Shown: positions 17,316 to 24,747 of the stretch, piece after piece | Layout of the letters: every line of letters begins with the position of its first letter | How positions within the stretch are numbered: position 1 is the first letter of the stretch | Source: Gammaproteobacteria bacterium | Lineage (GTDB): Bacteria > Pseudomonadota > Gammaproteobacteria > Competibacterales > Competibacteraceae | NCBI GenBank assembly: GCA_024235135.1 | Contig: JACKMZ010000010.1 | Coordinates: 59,547 to 123,546, forward strand | Direction of reading: 5' to 3' | Length of the DNA stretch: 64,000 nt | Translations under genes and position numbers: made by a program | Notes under the pieces: generated by a model | The model's database searches: none | Seen by the model: only the letters and a program-made list of their open reading frames with translations | Told to the model about the DNA's origin: nothing

Positions 17316-18305
17316 TCAGAGTATCCTGGCCAGCTCGTCCATCGCCACCGGGGCCAGGGAATCGCCACGCGGTGGATTCAGATCGAAGTCGAACAGCATG
17401 TCCTGGCCCATGCGGAACAGCCGCACGGCCGGACGCAGACACTCCGCCAACGAATCGATCGCCGGCAGACGAATCCCCGGCCGCCCGGAACCGATCAGCA
17501 GGGGAGCCACCGCCAGTTGCAACCGGTCCAGCAACCCAGCTTGCAGGAATCCGGATACGGTAGCGCCCCCGCCTTCCACGAATAACCGGCGCAGGCCGCT
17601 GGCGGACAATACTTCCCGGACGGACGCCAATTCCAGACGCCGGCCGCGAGCGGGCACACTCAACACCGTCGCCTTTCCCAAACGCGATGTCCTTTTCATG
17701 CCCGGCTCCCGCGCCTGGATGACCAATGTCGGCGCGAGTCCGTCGTCGAAGATTCGGTGACTCGCGGGTAATCGCAGGCCGGGATCGAGCACCACCCGCA
17801 CCGGGTTTTCACCGGCCACCCGGCGGGTGGTCAAACGCGGATCATCCGCCGCCACCGTGCCGGCGCCGACGATGATGGCGTCGCACAAGGCGCGCATACG
17901 ATGGAGATGGGTCAGGTTCTCGGGTCCGGTCACATAGCAGGAATCGCCGTTCTCGGTAGCGATATGGCCATCCAGGCTCTGTCCGAGATGGGCGACCACC
18001 CAAGCCTGGCCGGACACCGGATCGAGCAGGGGCAAATACAGATCGAACAAAGCGCGCACCGCCGGGTGCAGCGCGTCGTTGAGCCGCCAGCCCGCCGCGC
18101 CACGGGCCAGCACGACGCCGGGATCATCGGCCGGCAGCGCGACCGGCAACCCCTCGGCGCCGATTCCATGAGCCCAGGACCCAACCGGGTCCATAGCCGC
18201 GAACCCCGGCCGCAAACCCAGAATGAATAGCCAAGCCGATTCAGGCGTGAGTTGCGCTGGGTTTTGGCAGGCGCCGATGCCGGGCAATGAACTCACCGTG
18301 CGCAT
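17316..18305 (-). CDS. RibD C-terminal-type reductase with unusual N-terminal domain
   Basis: Residues from about 100 to the end form a RibD_C (DHFR-like) reductase domain: AHLGQSLDGHIATENGDS, MRALCDAIIVGAGTVAADDPRLTTR, LRRLFVEGGGATVSGFLQAGLLDRLQLAVAPLLIGSG. In riboflavin synthesis this domain reduces a ribosylamino-pyrimidine with NADPH. The deaminase half of true RibD (H-A-E and PCxxC zinc motifs) is absent. In its place are about 100 unrecognised residues, so this is not the housekeeping riboflavin enzyme. It converges with the methyltransferase gene. A reduced pyrimidine or pteridine product is inferred. Confidence 0.8.
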   Translation of the reverse strand: MRTVSSLPGIGACQNPAQLTPESAWLFILGLRPGFAAMDPVGSWAHGIGAEGLPVALPADDPGVVLARGAAGWRLNDALHPAVRALFDLYLPLLDPVSGQAWVVAHLGQSLDGHIATENGDSCYVTGPENLTHLHRMRALCDAIIVGAGTVAADDPRLTTRRVAGENPVRVVLDPGLRLPASHRIFDDGLAPTLVIQAREPGMKRTSRLGKATVLSVPARGRRLELASVREVLSASGLRRLFVEGGGATVSGFLQAGLLDRLQLAVAPLLIGSGRPGIRLPAIDSLAECLRPAVRLFRMGQDMLFDFDLNPPRGDSLAPVAMDELARIL

Positions 18306-18468
18306 GCCCCATCGACTTGAATTGCATGCGGTATGGGGAATTTCTGCGCGGTAAATCGGTCAGTCGAATTGTTCACCGATTCGCCTGCCGGCTGACGTCG
18401 TCCTGAGAGGGCCGCGGGATAAACCATTTTCATAGCGTTGTCGCCGTCAATTACTTTATGAGGGTACC

Positions 18469-19146
18469 ATGAACCCAACCAATGAGTTAGACCGTATACC
18501 GATCTGGGATCTACCCGTGCGCCTGTTCCACTGGCTGGTGGTGACGTTGTTCATCGTATCCTTCGTCACCGGCCAAATCGGCGGCAACGCCATGATTTAT
18601 CATATGTATTCCGGCTATAGCATCCTGGCTTTGGTCATTTTCCGCGTACTCTGGGGATTCTTCGGCAGCACGTCCGCGCGGTTTTCCCATTTCGTGCGCG
18701 GACCGGCCGCCTTTTTCTCTTATGCCAAGACCCTGCCGCGTCGCGTGCCCTCCTACACCCCAGGGCACAATCCCGTCGGTGGCGGCATGGTCGTCGTATT
18801 ATTGGCGTTATTGCTGGTTCAAGCCGTCACCGGCCTTTTTGCCAATGACGATATTTTCATCGAAGGCCCCCTGGCTGGCTGGGTTAGCAAGGAAACCAGC
18901 GACTGGCTGACGGGCATTCACGAAATCAATATCGACCTATTGCTCATCCTGGTCGGACTGCATGTCGCCGCCGTATTGTTCTACTTGCTGTATAAGCGGG
19001 AAAACCTGGTGGAACCGATGGTGACCGGCAACAAGCGCGTCGCCGGAGAACCTAAGACCTCCATCGTTTTTCCTAGCCTGTGGCGGGCGCTGCTACTGGC
19101 CCTGCTGGCGGCCGGGGGTGTCCTGGTGCTGGTCGGCGCGGGGTGA
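18469..19146 (+). CDS. Cytochrome b561/b6-type membrane protein (Ni-hydrogenase-like cytochrome b)
   Basis: Four transmembrane helices with heme-ligand histidines: IPIWDLPVRLFHWLVVTLFIVSF, IYHMYSGYSILALVIFRVLWG, and IHEINIDLLLILVGLHVAAVLFYLLYKRENLV. WDLPVRLFHW is typical of bacterial diheme cytochrome b proteins that pass electrons between quinol and soluble c-type cytochromes. A fifth hydrophobic helix closes the protein. GAGGG lies just before the ATG. It faces the cytochrome c' gene across a shared terminator, a common pairing. Confidence 0.9.
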   Translation: MNPTNELDRIPIWDLPVRLFHWLVVTLFIVSFVTGQIGGNAMIYHMYSGYSILALVIFRVLWGFFGSTSARFSHFVRGPAAFFSYAKTLPRRVPSYTPGHNPVGGGMVVVLLALLLVQAVTGLFANDDIFIEGPLAGWVSKETSDWLTGIHEINIDLLLILVGLHVAAVLFYLLYKRENLVEPMVTGNKRVAGEPKTSIVFPSLWRALLLALLAAGGVLVLVGAG

Positions 19147-19173
19147 TCCGCTCTCGCCCCCTCGCCTGAATTG

Positions 19174-19201
19174 AAAAAGCCGCGTCGACACGCGGCTTTT
19201 T
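19174..19201. terminator. Bidirectional Rho-independent terminator
   Basis: A perfectly symmetric element: five A, a 7-bp stem (GCCGCGT/ACGCGGC), a CGAC loop, then five T. It serves both the cytochrome b gene from the left and the cytochrome c' gene from the right. Confidence 0.9.
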
Positions 19202-19215
19202 CGTTATCGGGACGA

Positions 19216-19680
19216 TCAATGCTTGACGCGGAAATCGTCGTGACAGGACTTGCACACCTTGGCCACTTCACCGATCTGCGTCTTGATGGCGCCCTCATCG
19301 CCGCTGGCCGCCACTTCCGCCAGCTTGGCCGATTCGCTTCCCATCTTCTCGAACAGGTCTTTGAACTTGTCGGGCTCCTCCCAGATGGTTTCTTTCGCCG
19401 TGGTTTTCTCCTTCTCGCCCTTGTCGGCGCCAGGAGGAAACCCTTCCAGCGGTAGAGCCGCAAGATATTCCAGACGCTCCGCATTACGCTTCGCCAGCGC
19501 CGCATCGAAGGGAACCTTGCCCTTCAACATCCCGCCCAGGGGACCGAAATTCCATCCGATCACCTCCATCGTGGCCTTCCGGTATTCAATCGCATCGTCG
19601 GGCTTTACCGCCGCATAGACGGTGCTGGCGGTAATCCCGACGAGAACCGCGCCCAGGGCAGCTTTTTTCAACACTTTCAT
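19216..19680 (-). CDS. Cytochrome c'
   Basis: A periplasmic four-helix-bundle cytochrome with one heme near the C-terminus (VCKSCHDDFRVKH, the CxxCH site). The signal peptide is LKKAALGAVLVGITASTVYA. The body (DDAIEYRKATMEVIGWNFGPLGGMLKGKVPFD) fits cytochrome c', which binds NO and may detoxify it. The frame is open to 19794, but GGAGG just upstream and the signal peptide fix the start at 19680. The gene converges with the cytochrome b gene, a likely electron partner. Confidence 0.92.
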   Translation of the reverse strand: MKVLKKAALGAVLVGITASTVYAAVKPDDAIEYRKATMEVIGWNFGPLGGMLKGKVPFDAALAKRNAERLEYLAALPLEGFPPGADKGEKEKTTAKETIWEEPDKFKDLFEKMGSESAKLAEVAASGDEGAIKTQIGEVAKVCKSCHDDFRVKH

Positions 19681-19825
19681 ATCAAACCTCCACATTGGAA
19701 ATTTTGCGTAAGCGGAATGATTGGACAATGTGGGGGGCATGATCCTGTGGCATCCGGTCATACTCCCTACCAGAGGTATAACACCGCCGGACACGGATAA
19801 TTCCCTTGGATGACGAGAAAATTAT

Positions 19826-20716
19826 TCAACCGGGCCTGTTAAGCCACTCGGGCGAACGGAGGGAATAATAGGGACTGTCCTCATCCTCCCCACCCAACGT
19901 ACTGATAAACAAGGCCAAGACAATAGGGATTACGGCGATAACCACCAGATAGACCGGCCGCAACACCCGGCCGAGGCTGCCGCCCCGCGGTGGCAACCGT
20001 TCGCTGAGCGCGTCGGCGAAGAAAACCAGACCCAACAACGCCAGAGCCATGGGCGGCGCATCGGTCAGCAACAGGACCAAACCCAGTAATATCAACCAGG
20101 CCCCACCCGCGCCGAAGACACCGACCAGGCCGAATTCATCGCGCGCCTTCGGCCAGTTCCACAGCATGAATCCGCCCACCGCCGTCGCCAGCGCGAAAGC
20201 CAATTGGCCCAACGCCAGCGAGGCGGACACCAGGGCCACGCCGCCCAATCCCAGCGCGGCGCCGAACAGCATCGCCCCGGCCATGTCCGTCCGGCGCCGG
20301 ACTCGGTCCAAGCGCCAGAACACCAGCAACGCATACCCATAAAGAAACCCCACCGCGAGCAGCACGCCGGGTCGTGGAACGAGCATCCAATTCGCGGCCA
20401 GCCAAAGGAAGACCAGCAACGGCCAAAGCAGCGCCATCAGAACAGGCAAGCCGCGCCCGGACGGCCAGCGATCGAGTGCGAATCCCAGCAACAAACTGCC
20501 CATCAGCAAAAAGGGCAGTTTCTGCAAGGCGGAATGCGGCGGCAGGGACAAGCCCAGTATCAATACCGTCACTAGCCACAGCGCGCCGCCTATGGCCAGA
20601 CTCGCCAGGCGTGGCCCCCAGAGATTGCCCAACGCACCGCGAACGACGGCCGTCAGGGCGAAGGCCAGCAACAAGGGTAACAACACGCTTTGTATCAAAG
20701 GATGATTGAGATCCAT
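19826..20716 (-). CDS. Polytopic membrane protein, unknown function
   Basis: 296 residues with about nine to ten transmembrane helices and short loops, rich in Leu, Ala and Gly. I recognise no family motif. Arginine-rich loops (WRLDRVRRRTD) probably mark the cytoplasmic side, and the C-terminal tail EDEDSPYYSLRSPEWLNRPG is soluble. The ATG at 20716 fits the first hydrophobic segment (HPLIQSVLLPLLLAFALTAVV); an upstream ATG at 20740 would give eight extra residues. It lies alone between cytochrome c' and the KorAB operon. Confidence 0.7.
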   Translation of the reverse strand: MDLNHPLIQSVLLPLLLAFALTAVVRGALGNLWGPRLASLAIGGALWLVTVLILGLSLPPHSALQKLPFLLMGSLLLGFALDRWPSGRGLPVLMALLWPLLVFLWLAANWMLVPRPGVLLAVGFLYGYALLVFWRLDRVRRRTDMAGAMLFGAALGLGGVALVSASLALGQLAFALATAVGGFMLWNWPKARDEFGLVGVFGAGGAWLILLGLVLLLTDAPPMALALLGLVFFADALSERLPPRGGSLGRVLRPVYLVVIAVIPIVLALFISTLGGEDEDSPYYSLRSPEWLNRPG

Positions 20717-21108
20717 GGTCAATCCGCCCTCCCGGAGCAATGGCCGTTCTGCCGAACGAGTTTCGTCTTACACAATACCTTGGGGCCTCACCGACAAGCC
20801 ACGTAGAACAACATCCTCGCGAAAACCGCCTATCGCGCATCGCTTGAGTCGATCACGGAATCCAGCATCCGACGCAAAACAGAGTAGCACTGCGCCGGCC
20901 CCAGATCCTCTGAACTTGCACCGAAACGAAGCACATGTCTCGGTTTGGGGACACCACGAAAGTGCGCGACCCCTGTGATAAACCCGATAGTTGTGATTCA
21001 GGCTGGGTAATTGGCGCTTGGCATATCGCTTGCAAAATCCGTCGAAAAAATAAGCAAATCCCAACAACCATTTCATAACCATTCCCAACTACTTCTGCGA
21101 AGTCACTT
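20717..21108 (+). promoter_or_regulatory. Intergenic region with sigma-54 (-24/-12) promoter for korAB
   Basis: The stretch holds no gene I can support. At 21018-21034 the plus strand reads TTGGCATATCGCTTGCA, matching the sigma-54 consensus with GG and GC separated by exactly ten bases. It lies about 75 bp before the korA ATG. An activator-binding site upstream would be expected, but I could not define one. Confidence 0.7.
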
Positions 21109-22839
21109 ATGAATGCTCCCTCTCCTCATGCCAAAGCTACTTCCGTCGCAATCATGGGCAGCGGCGGCGCCGGCGCCATCACCACCGGCAGCTTGTTGCT
21201 GGAAGCCGCTGGCCGAGCTGGCTGGTACGGATTGTTGACCCGTTCGGTCGGCCCTCAGATCCGCGGTGGCGAAGCCCTGGCCATGGTGCGACTGGCCCCC
21301 ACGCCTGTCACCAGCCATGGCGATCACTTCCATGTGCTGCTGGCCCTGGATTGGAACAACGCCAATCGCTTTATCGACGAGGTCCCCCTCACGGCGGACA
21401 GCCTGATCATCGCCGACAGCGAAGGGGGCGATCCACCTCCCGCGTTGCTGGCTTCCGGGGCCCGGTTAGTCACCTTGCCGCTCACCGATATGGCCGAAGA
21501 CATGGAGGGGGTACGGCCAAACGTCCTAGCCCTGGGCGTACTGGCGGAACTGCTCGGCGTTCCCGCCGAAGAGGCCACTCAAGCGGTCATCCGCACCCTG
21601 GGCGGCAAGGGTCTGTCGGCCGCCCACGCGGCGGACGCCATCGCCTCCGGTGGACAATTGTCCACGACCTTTCCCCATTCACATCCACTGGCTCCGACCG
21701 AAGGACGCAACGGCGATACGCATTGGCTGATCACCGGCAACGAGGCGGCGGCCCTGGGCGCGCTGCGCGGCGGCGTGCGGTTCGCGGCCGTTTACCCCAT
21801 CACCCCGGCCACCGATTTGCCGGAATGGATGGCGCCTCGTTTGAAAAAGCTGGGCGGCCATTTGATTCAGGCCGAGGATGAGATCGCATCGATCAACATG
21901 GTCCTTGGCGCCTCGTTCGGCGGCGCCCCGTCCATGACCACGACCTCCGGACCCGGCCTGGCGCTGATGGCCGAGACCCTGGGATTGGCCGTCGCCGCCG
22001 AAGTGCCCGCCGTCATCATCAATGTCATGCGCGGCGGACCGTCCACCGGCATTCCCACCAAGTCCGAGCAATCCGATCTGAACATCGCCCTGTATGGGTT
22101 GCACGGCGACGCCCCCCATATCGTTCTGGGCGCGCAATCGGTGGCCGATTGTCTGACCACGACGCACTGGGCGGTGCAACTTTCGGAGGCGCTGCAATGC
22201 CCGGCCATCATGCTGTCCGATCAATTCCTCGGGCAGGCCAAAACGTTGTGCGAACGGCCCGAGCCCTTAGTCGACGCCCCGCCCCGCCGGGTCGCGGAAG
22301 CCGGCAACGGACGTTATGACCGCTACGCCGTGACCCCGGACGGTATATCGCCGATGTCCATACCCGGTACGCCCGACTTGCAGTACACGGCCGACGGCCT
22401 GGAACACAACGCCCACGGCACTCCTTCCAGCGGCGCGGCTGATCATTCAGCCCAACTCGACAAACGCCGGGCCAAGCTGGAACTCTTCGATTACGGCGAT
22501 CTCTGGGCGGAAATCGATGGCGAGGGCGAAACCGTCATCATCACTTGGGGCTCCACTTCCGCGGCCGCCTTCGAGGCCGCGGCTCAAGCCCGTCTGGCGG
22601 GCTTAGCGGTCAAGGTCATCGCCCCACGCCTGTTGTCGCCGGTGCAACCCGCCAAGATGGCGCAAGCCCTGAACGGCGCCGAGCGGGCGCTGATCGTGGA
22701 ACAGAGCCATTCCGCTCAGTTCTATCACTACCTGCGCGCCCACTACGCCTTGCCTGACGCGGTCGAGGTCATCAGCAAACCGGGTCCTTTGCCCATCCGT
22801 CCGGGCGCCATTCTCCATCACCTGCTGAACAGGAACTAA
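21109..22839 (+). CDS. korA: 2-oxoacid:ferredoxin oxidoreductase, fused gamma-alpha subunit
   Basis: 576 aa. The gamma domain comes first (GSGGAGAITTGSLLLEAAGRAGWYGLLTRSVGPQIRGGEAL), then the pyrimidine-binding alpha domain (GNEAAALGALRGGVRFAAVYPITPATDLPEWMAPRL...IQAEDEIASINMVLGASFGG...TSGPGLALMAE). This fused layout is the two-subunit 2-oxoglutarate/2-oxoacid:ferredoxin oxidoreductase, which decarboxylates a 2-oxoacid to acyl-CoA and reduces ferredoxin, or runs in reverse. The beta subunit starts 6 bp after its stop. Of the KorA/PorA alternatives, KorA is favoured by the fused form; the substrate is not proven. Confidence 0.9.
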   Translation: MNAPSPHAKATSVAIMGSGGAGAITTGSLLLEAAGRAGWYGLLTRSVGPQIRGGEALAMVRLAPTPVTSHGDHFHVLLALDWNNANRFIDEVPLTADSLIIADSEGGDPPPALLASGARLVTLPLTDMAEDMEGVRPNVLALGVLAELLGVPAEEATQAVIRTLGGKGLSAAHAADAIASGGQLSTTFPHSHPLAPTEGRNGDTHWLITGNEAAALGALRGGVRFAAVYPITPATDLPEWMAPRLKKLGGHLIQAEDEIASINMVLGASFGGAPSMTTTSGPGLALMAETLGLAVAAEVPAVIINVMRGGPSTGIPTKSEQSDLNIALYGLHGDAPHIVLGAQSVADCLTTTHWAVQLSEALQCPAIMLSDQFLGQAKTLCERPEPLVDAPPRRVAEAGNGRYDRYAVTPDGISPMSIPGTPDLQYTADGLEHNAHGTPSSGAADHSAQLDKRRAKLELFDYGDLWAEIDGEGETVIITWGSTSAAAFEAAAQARLAGLAVKVIAPRLLSPVQPAKMAQALNGAERALIVEQSHSAQFYHYLRAHYALPDAVEVISKPGPLPIRPGAILHHLLNRN

Positions 22840-22845
22840 TCGATC

Positions 22846-23685
22846 ATGGGTCAAGCAGAAGTTATCACCCCGATGTATTCATCCAAGGACTACAAATCCA
22901 CTGTCAAGCCGATCTGGTGCCCCGGTTGCGGTCACTTCGGCGTCGAGTCCTCATTGTTTCGGGCGTTGGCCCACCTGAATCTGCCGCCGGAACAAGTAGG
23001 CATCGTCTCTGGCATCGGCTGTTCGTCGCGGATTCCCGCCTACACGCAATGCTATGGCTTTCACGGCGTCCACGGCCGCGCCCTGGCCGCGGCCACCGGC
23101 CTGAAACTGGCCCGCCCGGAACTGACGGTCGTCGTCACCAGCGGCGATGGCGATGCCTTTTCCATCGGCGGCAATCATTTCATCCATGCGTGCCGGCGCA
23201 ACGTGGATATGACCTTGCTGGTGATGGACAACGAAGTCTACGGCATGACCAAAGGCCAACCGTCGCCCACCACGCCCGGCGACTGGGACAGCAAGATCGC
23301 GCCGGGCGGCACCGGGGTGAATCCCTTCGCGCCGATGGCGGTGGCGCTGGCGGCCGGGGCCAACTTCATCGCCCGCGGTTTTGCCGGCGATCCCAACGGG
23401 GTCGCCAAGATTCTGGTGGAAGCCATTCAGCATCCGGGCCTATCCTTCGTGCAGGTGCTCAGTCCCTGCATCACCTACCGGCCGGAGGAAAAGTTCTGGA
23501 AAAAGACCGTGCATCCCAATCCCGTCGCGCCCACCCGTGATCCCGCCGAAGCCGGACATCGTCTGCTCAGTGACGACGGTTTCACCACTGGCGTGTTCTT
23601 TATCGGCGATCGCCCCATCTACACCGCTGCGGTGGGTGTTGGCGAGGGCAGCCTGGACGAAATCGAGGAGCATTTGGCGATATGA
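22846..23685 (+). CDS. korB: 2-oxoacid:ferredoxin oxidoreductase, beta (TPP-binding) subunit
   Basis: The thiamine diphosphate and [4Fe-4S] region is visible: KPIWCPGCGHFGV, SGIGCSSRIPAYTQ, VTSGDGDAFSIGGNHFIHACRRNVDMTLLVMDNEVYGMTKGQPSPTTP. Length (279 aa) is normal for the KorB type. It pairs with KorA directly upstream and its stop overlaps the ferritin-like gene start (ATGA), so the three genes form one translationally linked unit. Confidence 0.92.
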   Translation: MGQAEVITPMYSSKDYKSTVKPIWCPGCGHFGVESSLFRALAHLNLPPEQVGIVSGIGCSSRIPAYTQCYGFHGVHGRALAAATGLKLARPELTVVVTSGDGDAFSIGGNHFIHACRRNVDMTLLVMDNEVYGMTKGQPSPTTPGDWDSKIAPGGTGVNPFAPMAVALAAGANFIARGFAGDPNGVAKILVEAIQHPGLSFVQVLSPCITYRPEEKFWKKTVHPNPVAPTRDPAEAGHRLLSDDGFTTGVFFIGDRPIYTAAVGVGEGSLDEIEEHLAI

Positions 23686-24194
23686 ATGCTGCGATCAACT
23701 CCCTGGATGAACTGCTCACGCACGCCCATGCCCTGGAGCACGAGGCCGTGGAACGCTACGAAGAACTGGCGGGCCAGATGGAGGTCCACAACAAACCGGA
23801 ACTGGCCCAGCTGTTTCACAAAATGGCGGCGCTTGAGCAACAGCACGTGGACAAGGTGAAATCCCTGGCCGGCGGACAACCCCGCCGTCTAGCGCCGTGG
23901 GATTATTCGTGGCAGACCGAGGAATCGCCCGAAAGCGTGCCGGTGGGCGGAGGCCACTATCGCATGAATCCGTATCAGGCGCTTAGTCTGGTATTGGCCT
24001 CCGAGGAGCGGGCCGAATCCTTCTTCTCTGGCGTCGCGACGCACACCACCGATCCCGTGGTACGGGAAACCGCCACTCAATTCGCCTTGGAGGAGAAGCA
24101 ACACGCCGAACTGTTGCGCGAATGGTTGACCCGTTATCCCAAACCGGCGGCGGACTGGAATCAAGACCTGGACGATCCGGTCTCCCAGGAATAA
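23682..24194 (+). CDS. Ferritin-like/rubrerythrin-type di-iron protein
   Basis: Two helical-hairpin halves carry the metal-ligand pattern of the rubrerythrin fold: EHEAVERYEELA with ALEQQHVDKV, then ASEERAESFF with FALEEKQHAELLREWL. No rubredoxin-like Cys4 domain is attached, so this is the stand-alone version. Such proteins reduce peroxide or store iron. Coupling to korB by a 4-bp overlap suggests it protects the oxygen-sensitive Fe-S oxidoreductase. The KorB-YciE-like pairing is inference. Confidence 0.82.
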   Translation: MNAAINSLDELLTHAHALEHEAVERYEELAGQMEVHNKPELAQLFHKMAALEQQHVDKVKSLAGGQPRRLAPWDYSWQTEESPESVPVGGGHYRMNPYQALSLVLASEERAESFFSGVATHTTDPVVRETATQFALEEKQHAELLREWLTRYPKPAADWNQDLDDPVSQE

Positions 24195-24246
24195 ACCGGC
24201 GCGTGCTCTAGCCGCCGTTCGTTCTTCAAGGGGTTGAATGGAGCGA

Positions 24247-24747
24247 TCAAGGCTGCGCGCTGGGGCCTTGATCGATGACCCGCACGGGTTCGTCCGCCGG
24301 AAAGCGTTGCGCGCACCGGCGGATGAATTCCGCGACATCGGGCGGTTGTTCGCCATAGAACAGATGCGTCGCGCAGGCGCAGTCGGACGCCCCGAAACCG
24401 GCGATGCCGTCCTTTTGTCCCTCCAGCCCAGCCCAGACTGTTGCCCAATCGTGTTCGCGACGCACGGCCTGCACGCCGAACACGGTCATGACCGTTTCAG
24501 CGGCGGAACGCAGATAATCGATATGCCAGTGCGGCCGACGAGGCGGTCGGGCGTGATGGCCCAGCCGGGCGGCCAATCCTCCCGGCCCGAAGGCGCTGCC
24601 GACATAGCCGTAATAGCCGGCAACGATGAGTTGTTCGCCCAAACGGCCTATGCCGATCCGCTGGGATCGAGCGGCGTGCAAGACCAGAATGTACGTGCCT
24701 TTGGCCCTTGGCGGAAATGCGGTCAACGGCAAGTCTTGCCATTTCAC
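24247..24747 (-). CDS. GIY-YIG (DUF123) nuclease-like protein
   Basis: 166 aa with the DUF123 pattern: KGTYILVLHA near the N-terminus, the GYYGYVGSAFGPGGLAARLGHH version of the GIY-YIG core with its arginine, then HWHIDYLRS and the Cys/His-containing GFGASDCACATHLFY. DUF123 domains occur fused to endonuclease III or alone and are probably structure-specific nucleases. The start overlaps the stop of the indolepyruvate oxidoreductase gene by 4 bp, so the two are co-translated. The tail after about residue 135 is not conserved in what I can recall of the family. Confidence 0.82.
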   Translation of the reverse strand: MKWQDLPLTAFPPRAKGTYILVLHAARSQRIGIGRLGEQLIVAGYYGYVGSAFGPGGLAARLGHHARPPRRPHWHIDYLRSAAETVMTVFGVQAVRREHDWATVWAGLEGQKDGIAGFGASDCACATHLFYGEQPPDVAEFIRRCAQRFPADEPVRVIDQGPSAQP

